From Chara braunii (Eukaryota; Streptophyta; Charophyceae; Charales; Characeae), in contig BFEA01000373.1 in NCBI GenBank assembly GCA_003427395.1, positions 254,752-276,630 on the forward strand: a DNA stretch of 21,879 nt. The letters run 5' to 3'. A program made the translations under genes and the position numbers. Below the pieces are notes generated by a model, which was not told where the DNA came from, made no database searches, and saw only the letters and a program-made list of their open reading frames with translations. Below, piece after piece: positions 8,917 through 18,520 of the stretch. The number at the start of each line of letters is the position of its first letter. Within the stretch, counting starts at the first letter, position 1.

Positions 8917-9280
8917 CTAACTCCTCTGAATCAAGAAAATTTCGCTAGTGCTTCCCGTAGTAAAAGTGTCTTTTCAGAATTTATATCCGCCCGAATATGA
9001 AAACAGAAATAGTCTTTGACTTTCCAAAGTCCAATTTTTGTCTAACGCCCTGAATTAGCAAATATTTGGGCAGCACTCCCTTTACAAAAGGAGACTTTCT
9101 AGATTTTTACTAAGTCATATATGAACTTTAGACAAGTTGAACTTTGAAAAGTCAAGAATTGACTAACTCCCTGGATTTGTAGAAAATTTCGGCAGCGCTT
9201 CCCGTAGAGAAAGCAGCTTACCAAAATTTATACAAACCCAAGTATAACAAAAGATCTCATAAAATGCGAGAATTGATCTA
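8917..9280 (+). repeat. Three degenerate tandem copies of a ~122-base unit
   Basis: Units begin at about 8917, 9042 and 9163. Each has CTAAC(T/G)CC(T/C)-TG-A-T near its start, then GGCAGC(G/A)CT(T/C)CC or GCTAGTGCTTCCC followed by GTA-A-AAA-G, then AGAATTTATA, AGATTTTTA or AAAATTTATA. Each unit is preceded by a GACTTT..AAAGTC- or CTTTGAAAAGTC-like stretch. The copies are diverged but the order of blocks and the spacing (125 and 121 bases) hold. Internal repeats of this kind are common in long 3' untranslated regions of gypsy elements. Confidence 0.6.
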
Positions 9281-9524
9281 GTAAAATAAACTTAGCCTAG
9301 AAAATGCAGGAATTGAACTAACTCATATCGCTCTAGCACGTGGCGAGCAACTACAGCATCTACCTGTCAAACTGAAGGTCACGCCAAGTAGTAGCCTCCC
9401 TCAGCCACATGCAGGTCAAACCACAAAGGTAAGTACTCTCGCCATCCCAAGTCAACCTTCGCAAACAATAGTTCGTAATCTCTCGATGCTTTATTCCCTT
9501 ATACCCAGCTTACATAGGGCATAA

Positions 9525-10121
9525 AGTCAAGCCGTCCAATCTTATGGAACCTGCCTGACTAAGCCATTGAGTATGCACGAACAGGTTGCACAACTACTTC
9601 TCTCTTCCTTTTGGGGCATATGACTAAGCCGTTCATCTTAGAACAAGGCTCAACCGCCATGAATTGTTAGATATCCAAATTATATATACCTCTCTGAGCT
9701 TGGTGTTCAAAAGCAAGGCATAAGACTGAGCCGGTCATCTTACAACAAGGCCCAGCCAGCCCAGGGTTACCTTCAATTATACTCTTAGTTATACTCACTT
9801 CACTTTATGATAAGTTATAACCAGACCGTCCAATCTTATGGAACCCATGCCTGACTAGCCTGTTCATAAATACGATAGTATAAAATACAGCCAAAATTTA
9901 ACCCTTTGGGTTCCAGCATGTGCGAGCCATTGGGCCTGACCGTCCAATCTTATGGAACACATCTGGTCCTTTGCCAGGTTCGTTTCTCTCCGATCCCACC
10001 GTGTGCGGCGTGAGTCCAAGGCCATCCAATCTTATGGACATGCCCTGCCCCCAGCGGGAATTACTCCTTCGGAATGAAACAAGAGGGGGGGGTTGAGCCG
10101 TCCAATATTATGGACTTGCTC
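9525..10121 (+). repeat. Seven dispersed hairpins with a conserved ATCTTA loop
   Basis: The core GTCCAATCTTATGGA recurs at 9534-9548, 9828-9842, 9942-9956, 10025-10038 (lacking the first G) and 10100-10114 (ATATTA). Variants GTTCATCTTAGAAC and GGTCATCTTACAAC lie at 9631-9644 and 9733-9746. Inner arms are TCCA/TGGA, GTTC/GAAC or GTCCA/TGGAC. Outer arms differ but still pair: AGTCA/TGACT (9525, 9556), AGCC/GGCT (9627, 9647), GCC/GGC (9730, 9749), GACC/GGTC (9938, 9965), GGC/GCC (10020, 10042), GAGC/GCTC (10095, 10118). The copy at 9828 has only a weak outer pair. Changing arms with a constant loop suggests a structural role. No known RNA family was recognised. Confidence 0.6.
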
Positions 10122-11333
10122 AGACCTCCTCGACCAAAAACAAAGGAAACAGAACAAACCCCGTCGTGGCACTCTGCAGTCTCCAATGAATCAATCAGCC
10201 TGTACGCCCGACCGAACCGGCCATCCACGGAATATGCTCAGCAAGCAAGTGCCCACCAACACAATGCCACTCAACGATACTATAGCTGTCCACCGGCCAC
10301 CCTGTATGCCTCCCGACCCAATCACTGTCGCTCCTCCGCTTAGCCCCCCGTCCACTGTCCGCCTCCCAGATAGCTGGGACGCCCCAACCAGGTAAACACG
10401 GGCCCCAGAGTTGTCAGGTGCAAAAGCCGCACACGCCAGGACTTCGGAAGGCAACCACCGCAGTTGTTACTGAGAGCGAATTTGACTGACGCTCTGCTGA
10501 AACGGGGTATACACGCCTCCTGGAATACGGTTCCTCCCCTAAGCGCAGTCCCTGATGCCGAGCCTGGCAAGACCACCAATTGACAGTCCGGACCAACCCC
10601 TCCTTCTGTACTTCCAGCTTGCAGCCGGCCGAGTTTACGGTCGGGTTCAATCGAGAACTGCGATGGTAGCGAAGCAGCAACGGAACGTATGACTGCATTC
10701 ACCTCCTCCAACGGGAACGAGCAAAATCGAATAAATCTTCCGCTAGAACACGGGAAGATACATCGCCACTCTACAGCCACTCCCTTACTAATGTCACTCA
10801 GACACTAACCGCAAATCCCCAATTCTAACCTTACCAACGTACTCGCCATGCTCGAAAACCTTTGCATGAGACCTCCTCACGTTAGAATTGACCAAACAAC
10901 GACCAAAATCCGTTACTTCCGCCCCTCTCCACCGTAGCCTCCACGCAGCCCTCTTCTTCTATACCTCCCCTTCTACTGACTTTCTCTCGAATCGAACTTT
11001 AGAAGTGGGGTCCCCCACTACAAAAAGCCTGGGTTAGCTTCTTCGTTCGTCGGAAACGGTCGAAAAGCGGCTGATCTAACCGAGTTTCACTCCTTTCTTC
11101 TTCCTTACTTCGCCATTCCTCGCGCATCCCATTCCTGCTCCAGCTCACCTTTGTTAGGAAACAGACACGCTACCTCCTCCCCACATCACCCATCTCCCCC
11201 CTTTTCCAACGTGCACGCACCTGGCGCGATTCGTCAGCCAGGTTCATCCGCTTTTCCTCCTCTTCCACTGCTGCGCACGCCCTTTCCTTACTGACTCCTG
11301 ACCTACTCATCTACTAACAAACCCAATGTCGTT

Positions 11334-11810
11334 ATGCAAGTCGCCCCGCGCAAACCCCCAGGTTCGCAACTTACCTCGCTGGAATCCGTAAAGGATCGAG
11401 CGGGATGCAGAGTTCTTCACTCCCACCTCCCTCCATTACTGTCCCGTCGCGACCTGCGAATGGATCTGGACGTAAACAGCGTCCGGGTGATTTCCCCGCT
11501 GCAGCTCAGCACCGTAGCTTCGCCTCCGACTCTTCCCGCCCTCCTCAGTTCGTCGCACCTACCCACGATCACGGCTAAATTCGCACACCTTTCTTCCACC
11601 TCCGAACAACAGTAGGCTGCTACCGAAACGCTTGCCACGGCTGGAACGGAGCCTCACTCTCATGGAGACGAGGCGATGGAGAAAGGAGGCGCCCAACCCT
11701 TCACCCTTCAAAGCTTCTCTTTCCTAGCTCGTTCCTATCAAGACCGAGAACAACTTGCCTTGTTCCGCAGCGCCACAACCACCATCAGCGCTTCAAGGCG
11801 CAGCCTATAA
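11334..11810 (+). pseudogene. Possible degraded antisense frame, unknown product
   Basis: A plus-strand frame starts at ATG 11334 and runs to TAA 11808-11810, interrupted only by TAG at 11613-11615 (158 codons in all). The last third reads like ordinary protein (PFTLQSFSFLARSYQDREQL). It is antisense to the surrounding retroelement. Tat-type gypsy elements are known to carry antisense frames in this position, but I see no homology. A second frame (11755-12036) overlaps its end, so chance openness in GC-moderate DNA is a real alternative. Confidence 0.25.
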
Positions 11811-11899
11811 CCAGCGCGGGGACAAAACCGTAGCTCTAACATCGAAACCGGCTCCACAGGAGGATTCGCGGGGTCCAAGAACCTCGGAATCAAAACTTC

Positions 11900-11931
11900 A
11901 TTCGCCCGATTTCGTTAACAATCGGGCGAAT
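11900..11931. repeat. Perfect 12-base hairpin
   Basis: ATTCGCCCGATT (11900-11911) and AATCGGGCGAAT (11920-11931) are perfect inverted repeats around the 8-base loop TCGTTAAC. No T-run follows, so it is not a simple terminator. It could be a protein-binding or recombination site. Confidence 0.75.
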
Positions 11932-12554
11932 TATGCACTTCTCTCTCTACCGTCCCGCGCTAACCTCCCGCCATCTCCTGCCTTTCAACCCGTGGTGACG
12001 TCCGCCCGACACTGTAACGCACTGCGCTCAGAATAGCTCACTCCAGCTAGGCCATGCAATCGCACGAACCGAGAAGGGGAGGCGAGAATGAGTCAAACGA
12101 GCGACTCCGAAACAACAACAAAAACGCTCCGGTTCCGTCCGCCCCGTATATACCTTAACACCCCCGCACTCTCTTACCTCTGGACGCACCTCAAGGCGGA
12201 ACCCGTCGGGGTTCCTCCCCCCCTGTAGTGCTTAGCGCTTCCCCGTTTCTCCCGACTGCCCCGACTACCAACTCCTCGACGGGCGAACTCTAAGTCGCCC
12301 CGGCCGAGCCTCCCACGCCACTCCGCTACACTGTCACCCCGCCTCTAACCGTGCTACGCCGGCTGGCCAGCCCCGCCACTCACTCCTGCCCTCACCTAAC
12401 CCGGGCGGGTCCCGCGACCAGATCCTTTTCCCACCCTCCCCGTCGGGGACTACCAAATGCCTCGAGGACCAAATCGCGGTGGTACCCCCCTGTGGTTCCT
12501 CCCAGTTCGGACCGCCAGCCACGATACCGCGCCCCTTGAGTCAGAACGGAACCG

Positions 12555-12650
12555 CGGATAGTAATGAGAACAATAAATAGAAATAAAGAAAAAATACCAA
12601 AATTAAAATATCGTAAAATAACCTACACATATATATAAGAAAAGTCTTAA
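12555..12650. other. AT-rich segment
   Basis: A sharp AT-rich block (AATAAATAGAAATAAAG through TATATATAAG) lies within otherwise GC-rich surroundings. This compositional step may mark a junction of nested insertions. No gene is present. Confidence 0.6.
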
Positions 12651-13095
12651 AGACGGAGTGGGACCGCTAACACCCTACGGGTTCCATGGGTCGGGTCCGC
12701 TGACAGAGGAGGGGATAGCCTCGTCGAGCCCTCAACCCCCTCAGTTCCCTCTATGATGCTCCGCCGCTGCTGCACCAACGCCTGCTGGCCTCGATCCCTG
12801 AGTCCCTGTAGTAGTAGTCCAACGCCGTAACCTATAGGGCTATGCCCCAGCTTGGGATAACTAGGCGCGGAATCCAGTATAAAGTCGTACCGCGCCGTGC
12901 CTAGCCTTGGAAACAACAGCCTAGGCCTTTTCTCTCCTACCGCGGCCGGCGCGCCAATACCAGGCCCCCGCCCCAATCTACTTAGACTGCGTCGTGGCCG
13001 CCCCGCACGCCACCCCGTGCGCCAGTCCTACCGACGGTCGCGCATGCCAACCCAGGAACGAGCTCTTACTCCTTATCCAAGGCATAACACAGTCC
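12651..13095. other. Gene-free GC-rich stretch
   Basis: There is no supported gene. The phrase CCAGTATAAAGTCG near 12870 loosely resembles the TATA-like part of the 7060/7710 duplicates, but I could not extend the match convincingly. Confidence 0.4.
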
Positions 13096-13303
13096 GGGTC
13101 GGTCGACTAGACCGGCTGCTCACTCAATCAGAAAAAATCACACGCGCGCCTTAAAACTGCGCGCCCACATACCCTCTAGCTTAGTCAGGACGGGTCCCGG
13201 ACGCGGCCGTACCTCGCCCGACTTATGCCGACCAGACCCATTTTTTTTTCTGTCATTTGCAAAAACCAGGGCGGATACCCTTGTAAGGGTATTCGCGCCG
13301 ACA
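13096..13303 (+). repeat. Inverted-repeat module, right copy
   Basis: This is the opposite-orientation partner of 6070-6292. It shares GGTCGAC, AAAAAATCAC-ACGCGCGCC, TGCGCGCCCAC, TTCTGTCA, TTTGCAAAAACCAGGGCGG and ATACCCTTGTAAGGGTAT (13276-13293), ending in GCCGACA (13303). Similarity stops at this point on both sides. Read on the plus strand, the DTLVRVF-type frame stays open for about 46 codons to a TAG but no longer resembles the Ulp1-gene exon. It lies inside the LTR element, so it is either a nested insertion or a captured gene end. Confidence 0.6.
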
Positions 13304-14611
13304 GCCTACCGGACTATATTAAGCGACGTCCCCGTCGCTACGCCGAATCAGAAGGTTACAAATTCATTCACACTCCAAAATGCTGACGAGGGCAGAACCA
13401 ATTCCGATTAGCCGACAGACTCAGGGTTGAGGCCTCCAACATTCCATGCCAATATAACTATATGCTGCCAGGGTTTCAACCTGGGTTTCCGTTGTCCTGA
13501 CACTAGGACGGAGGTGTATTACGCATCAATACTACAGCATAAGTTTCAAGGGCCACCTCAAACCGTCCTCTCCCCTTCGTCCTAGACAAACGCCGACTTT
13601 TCATTGGGTGTCCTTAGTTAGACTCTCTCTTGTAAGCAGAGTCATACGGGGACGCGGACCTTAGACGAGACCTCAGAAGACACTCTCACCTCCCTTGCGA
13701 AAATCCTCACAATCAAGTATATATATATATATATACGCAAATCTCCTCTCAGCTCTTTCTGCAGTCTAGTACAGAAATGCTAGGTCCTCATCCTGGCCCA
13801 CCATAGTCTGGTTGATCGAGCCAGATCTACGGCCTACCGCATTGTTGTCTTAGCGGCAGTCCCTTCGTTGGTTATGCAACGATAGGCTTTCTCCTGATAG
13901 GCATTCAATCAGGGCGCCCAAACGACTCGACTCGTATCCTCCGCTATTCCACCAGAGTAATTTCCTTGGGGCATGCATGACCTCTTAAACTCTTACTTTG
14001 CTGGTAGACGTGGGCCCGCAGCCAGGTTGTGCTGGCTTGCAGCCATCCAATAGGGGTTGCGCCCTAGAGGTGCTAACCCTTACCGTTTAGCTTGGTATTC
14101 CCTAATATGCCTTAGGATTAGCACAGGTGTCTAGGCGGTGCGTCGCAAAGCAAATTCACAGGGCCACTGCGGAACGACGCAGGGACCCGCCCCACTTTTA
14201 AGGGTATTACCAGCCCCCTATGGGACAACATAGAGGGCACGGCCCCTTCTCACAATCATAAACAATTTCACCGCTAGACCCACACGAGGTCGTGGCCTAC
14301 TGACTTGATCTGAGACAGCAGACCACACATCCCACGACATCTTTATGCACCGACTTGTGACTTTCTCAATTTCACCAGTGGTTCCAACCGTAATTCTGGC
14401 TCCTCTTGTCAGACTTTATCATTCAAACATTGCTTACCATATCCTTAAATCTATCACCCATTTTTCACATGAAGGGGGTCTCTCTCACCAAGTCCCCCAA
14501 CCACCCCTCCCTTTGCGGGATGGACTATCACACGACCTGGGTTACACTGCTGTCAATAAACCACATCCCCACCTTCCATAATCCGAGGAGTCTCAATTAT
14601 AGAACTACTTA
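13304..14611. other. Gene-free stretch
   Basis: There is no supported gene on either strand. It contains a (TA)n microsatellite at 13718-13735 and two stem-loops near 13468-13509 discussed under rejected items. Small plus-strand frames at 14345-14612 overlap each other and show no domain. Confidence 0.5.
13718..13735. repeat. (TA)n microsatellite
   Basis: Nine uninterrupted TA units. Confidence 0.95.
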
Positions 14612-14750
14612 ACTGAGGGGCCTTCTTATGGGCCATCTTCCCAGCTTAAACGCAAAATAACTCAAACAAAGGGGCCAACTTATAGGTCCCCTTCACAGCT
14701 CAGCCATAAACATTCGGCATGGTAAGCATCCGAGCCTTATAGGCTCGCAA
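14612..14750. repeat. Cluster of small stem-loops with CTTAT cores
   Basis: GGGGCC-TTCTTATG-GGCC at about 14616-14633, GGGG-CCAACTTATAGGT-CCCC about 56 bases later, and CGAGCC-TTATA-GGCTCG at 14731-14747 (perfect 6-base arms). The first two are embedded in diverged copies that share GGGGCC, CTTAT and CAGCT. The cores recall the ATCTTATGG part of the 9.5-10.1 kb hairpins. Confidence 0.45.
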
Positions 14751-15444
14751 GACCCCTCAGGGTCCTTATACATCTGTCACAAGAACGACCGCGCTGCCTC
14801 CTCTTATACCCGGCCGTTCCGCCCGCCCATGGGCAGGCCGCACGAGTATACCGAAGAGTAGACGGCAACCACAACCACGCAATACACATACATGAGATGT
14901 ATCCCACACATCTCTCACACAAAGTCCTCATTCATTGGGATAAAGCCACACGTGTGAGAGTGATCGTGATCGTCACAAGAATAAGTCTTACAGAGTCTGG
15001 AATCAAAGATATACTCGGGAGCAAAATATCTCCCTCAAGTCTCAATACAACACTCAACTCAAACCCTCAACACACAACTCGTAGGGTGTATTTGGGAACC
15101 AAAAGCCTGCCCCGAAAACACTCAAATACTCGCCCCACTGTCTCATTCCACAGGATAAACTCACGTCCCAAGTGTCATGGACTCTCAGAACCTACTCAAA
15201 GATACAAGCAGGAGTATCTGAATCACACAACTGAGAATGCAAGTTACGTATGTCGTAGATATCATACAACTAAGCCTCATCCCCTAGACCGTATCACACA
15301 TAAGCTCAAGCCGATCACACACCGCCACCTATGTATACACAACTAGACGGGACTCGCCTGACTAACTCAGAGTATGTACACCCGTATCACGGCCTCTGCA
15401 TACAGAGGAGCTCTAATCCTACTGTCATATAGACGGACCAGCCC
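14751..15444. other. Gene-free stretch downstream of gag-like 2
   Basis: There is no protease, reverse transcriptase or integrase frame here, which is where pol would be expected to follow a gag on the minus strand. A 149-codon plus-strand frame (14897-15346) has low-complexity His/Thr/Asn composition and no domain, and I do not call it. Confidence 0.5.
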
Positions 15445-18388
15445 CTACTCACTCATAGCCTCCTGGATCTGTCTATATAACTGTGCCCTACCCCCATCTG
15501 GAGCCCGCTCTACCAGTCGCCCCTGCCTGTCGTACATTCTCCCGCCACTCTCTGTTACTCTCCCAGCCGCCTTGTCCTTAAGCAACTTCGGGCATTCAAG
15601 GGCTCTATGTACGTCGTCATTGCAGAAGAAGCACTGATCGTTTGATCTCCCTCGACACCTCCTCTTCTTCTTCTGGGACCCTGGCAACGGTGGCGTCTCG
15701 CGAGTTTCCCTGCTCATCTCATGGCTCTGGGCATACTCCATGACTCTGCCGGCCCCGCCTCTATCATCTGGGTACTCGGCCCTGCTAGTGCCTCTCCTCC
15801 CTCGGGTCGGTACGCTGGAGTGTCCAATCTCAGTGGCCTACCCTCACGGACTCCTCCCCTCGCAGTCGCCCCCTCGTCCCTATGCAGGTCGGAAGGCTGG
15901 GGAGTCATGGCGATCGCTGGCTCGCTCATAACCTCCTGCTGTTGCTCTGAGATGTGCTCTCCTGAGTCAGCTCCAGTAGCCCAAGAGCCTAACTGCGTCC
16001 TCAGCTCCCCTATCACTGACACACGCTCTGGGGTCTTCTGCCTCGGAGGCTTTCCTGACGGCATGTCCAGCTCCATAGCTGTCACTAACTCATCCAGTCG
16101 AGACGCCCCTCCCCCCATTGCCTCCGGCTCAGTGGATGATGCTGCTCCCGTAAGGGCACCCTCCTGTACCTCCAAAAGGATCGTGGGGACTCCTCTGTGG
16201 GGCCCCCTTCCTCCACTGGAGGTTGGGGTCCCTGCGCCGGCTTGCCCTCAGGGATCTCAATCGTCATAGGGGTGATCTGTTGCGAGGCCAACTCCGTGGG
16301 AGTCCTGAAGCTGAACCTCCTCTCCTCGGCCTCCCGCCTCGCTGCCGCCTCTGCTGGGTCCATGAATACCTTCCCCATTCCCTCCTGCTGTGGCGTCTCC
16401 ATTGTTCCTTCTTGGCCAAAGAGCCCCTGTACCTCCTTCCCCTGAATACCATACCGGTTCTGCTCCGTCCAGTCGACCACCTTAGTGGCCGAGAGCCTTT
16501 CTACCATCGCCGCCATGTCCTGAAGCCTCTTCTCCCACTCTGCCTCCTTGGCTTCCATGCGGGTCCTCCACGCCTGGTTCTCTACCCTCTCTTCCGCCAA
16601 CTGGGAGGACAACTGTCCCACTTCTACCCTCGAGGCCGCCAACTCATCGCTGAGCATGGAGTACCGCTGAAAGGATGAGATTGCCACCTCACATATCCTC
16701 CTGTCCGCAAGCTCAATCTCCATCCTGGTGGCTAAAAATCCCAAGTCCTCTATTTCTCGTGCCTTGTCCACCCCCGCATTCTCCTGTCCTACCTCTCGCG
16801 ATCTCAAACGAGCAGCGTCCCTCTCAGTCTCATAGCTGGCCCAAGCCTCGCTAATCCTCTGCTCGCTCGTCGGAGGGTCAATTGGCGGCTTTGGCGCTTC
16901 CCCTGCGGCCTCCATCCTAAGTTTTTCCTGGTATAGCTCCTCGAGGCGTACCTGCACCCTCACGCGCTTCTCTTCTCTCGTCTCCCCTGGTGGCTTCTCT
17001 ATCATCGCCTCGTGACCCTCTCGCAGTAGATCTCCCTCACTTGTCCCCCCCTCTGCGGATGGCGGCTCTGGCGGAGGCTCCCCGGATGTCGGCACCTCCA
17101 CATTCATACGTGCATCTGTAGACTCAGTTGGTTGCGGCGCCACAGTAGTAGGTGTCCTCGTCCTCTCGCCCCCCTCTGGCTCCGCCTGCGCCGGTGGTGG
17201 CATAGTAGCTTCCGATGGAGGCCCCAACATCTCCTCGCTATCCGGCTCAGGAATTCCTTCAGGCCAATACTGTCGCGCCTGCTCTGGAATCGGGGTAGGA
17301 GGAGGGGTATCATCCCCAACAGTGATAACCTCCTAAGTCTGCGGCTCCTCGGGTTCGCGAGACCCCGCCTCAGACCCCGACTCAGGTGGCTCTTCCTCTG
17401 GCTCATCCTCTACTGGCTAATACCGTGTCGGTCCGCTCTGGTCCGCTCCCAGTTGTGACGCCCCCCACTGGGATGCATCGAGATGAGCCTCCAACCTGTC
17501 GAGCGGCGTCCTGAACGGCNCCCCCCCCCCCCCTTTTGGTAACGTCGGCGACGGGCCCCGTAGATCACTGCCCGTGATTCGGCGGAACTCCATCTGCTCG
17601 AGTCCATAGGTAGGGAGTAGCTCCGCCGCCTGAGCTGGCCCCGCGGCCTGAACAAGCTCGACCGCCTGGGCGGCCTCTGCTAGCCCCTCTCGTTGTGCCA
17701 AGGCCTTTCGGCCACCTCTGGTCGTAGTGGCCCCTCTCGCCTCTGGGCCCCGTGAGCTCTTACTCCTTTGTCGTCTCTCCACCCTGGGCTCTGGTCTCTC
17801 GGGCTCCAGTCGTCGAAATGCCTGTCTCAACTGGGCCTGGCAGTCCTCCCAGTCGTGTGCCCTGTCCCGGATCTGCCTTGCCAGCGACCTCTCCGCCCTC
17901 CGTGTCCACAGGGGCAGCATCTGCATCCACTCCTCCTGCGCAGTCCTCTGGTCGCACATATACTGCTCATAGGCCGGGATGAACTCCTCCACATTGCCTT
18001 CCTCCAATCGAATAGGCAATCCATCCGGTTCCATCGGCGAAGCCCTCAGCATCTGCATCCTCGCCTCCATATCCTGCCAGGTCACGGCCTCCTCCCGGAT
18101 GTGCGCAATAGGCTCCTCAAAGTGCCCAACTCCTCTCAAGTGTCGTATCCTCTCCAAGGTAGACCAGCCCTCTCGTGTCGCATGTACCTGGTAGGAGTCC
18201 AGAAAAAGCACTATGTTACCGTCGTCGAAGATAGGCGTAGACTCGCTCCCAACCGACATGCGCGAGTCATCCCCTCCTGATGCTCCCTGAGGCCCCTGTC
18301 GTGGCCGCGTGCCCTTCCCGCCCCTCTGCATGGCCGTCTTCGAAAAGTCAGACCTCCACAACAGGTGAGAGAAAGCAAGCAGGCACAC
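15445..18388 (-). pseudogene. Second long gag-like frame with CCHC knuckle (broken)
   Basis: A retroviral-type Gag-like protein of roughly 960-980 codons. The first ~270 residues resemble a capsid-type region (start MQRGGKG at 18331 is preferred over the longer start at 18388; motifs FDDGNIVLFLDSY, WSTLERIRHLRGV, WTRRAERSLARQIRDRAHDWEDC). Next come a Pro/Glu-rich linker, a coiled-coil-like region rich in Glu/Arg/Ala (about 16450-16990), another acidic linker, and near the C-terminus a CFFC-x4-H-x4-C zinc knuckle (about 15591-15633) beside a KKKRR patch. The frame is continuous from 18388 to 16085 except for TAGs at 17417-17419 and 17333-17335. It then shifts near 16175 and again near 15750. 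No pol follows. It lies 132 bases after the integrase frame, so it is either a second element's gag or an extra ORF of this element. Confidence 0.7.
17520..17533. other. Ambiguous base beside a homopolymer run
   Basis: One N is followed by a run of C. It lies inside the second gag-like frame, so the reading frame across it should be treated with care; it may be an assembly artefact. Confidence 0.9.
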
Positions 18389-18520
18389 AACAAGGTTAGC
18401 CCTCGGTTCATCAAGTTTTTATGACAACACACATGCCTCTCCCTACTCCCTCACCTGTCCTAACCATAACATGCAATACCTCAAGGATTTTTTTACTCTG
18501 AAGAAGGTAGAATTATTTAC

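Larger units (their letters stand above)
10122..12540. other. Gene-poor, pyrimidine-rich stretch on plus strand
   Basis: There is no recognised gene. The plus strand is C/T-rich, especially 10930-11300. Several overlapping frames of 60-146 codons exist on both strands, but none shows a domain I recognise. A plus-strand frame around 10378-10940 is open except for about three stops and has protein-like composition. It is too ambiguous to annotate as a gene. Confidence 0.4.

Noticed and set aside
9525-10121. CRISPR-like array made of the GTCCAATCTTATGGA repeats
   Set aside because: Spacing varies from about 75 to 110 bases and more, the repeats vary in their arms, one copy is inverted, and the setting is eukaryotic retroelement DNA with no cas genes.
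10340-10780. 146-codon minus-strand frame
   Set aside because: No recognisable domain; a competing plus-strand frame is nearly as open, so openness alone is not evidence.
13468-13509. tRNA-like arms on the minus strand (CCAGG-TTGAAAC-CCTGG and GTCCT-AGTGTC-AGGAC)
   Set aside because: The first arm resembles a T-arm, but the loop has G where tRNAs need C, the second loop has six bases, and no acceptor stem or D-arm can be drawn. At most a decayed tRNA-like relic.
15721-16269. 182-codon plus-strand frame
   Set aside because: It is the antisense shadow of the second gag-like frame and has the Ser/Pro-rich composition expected of that.
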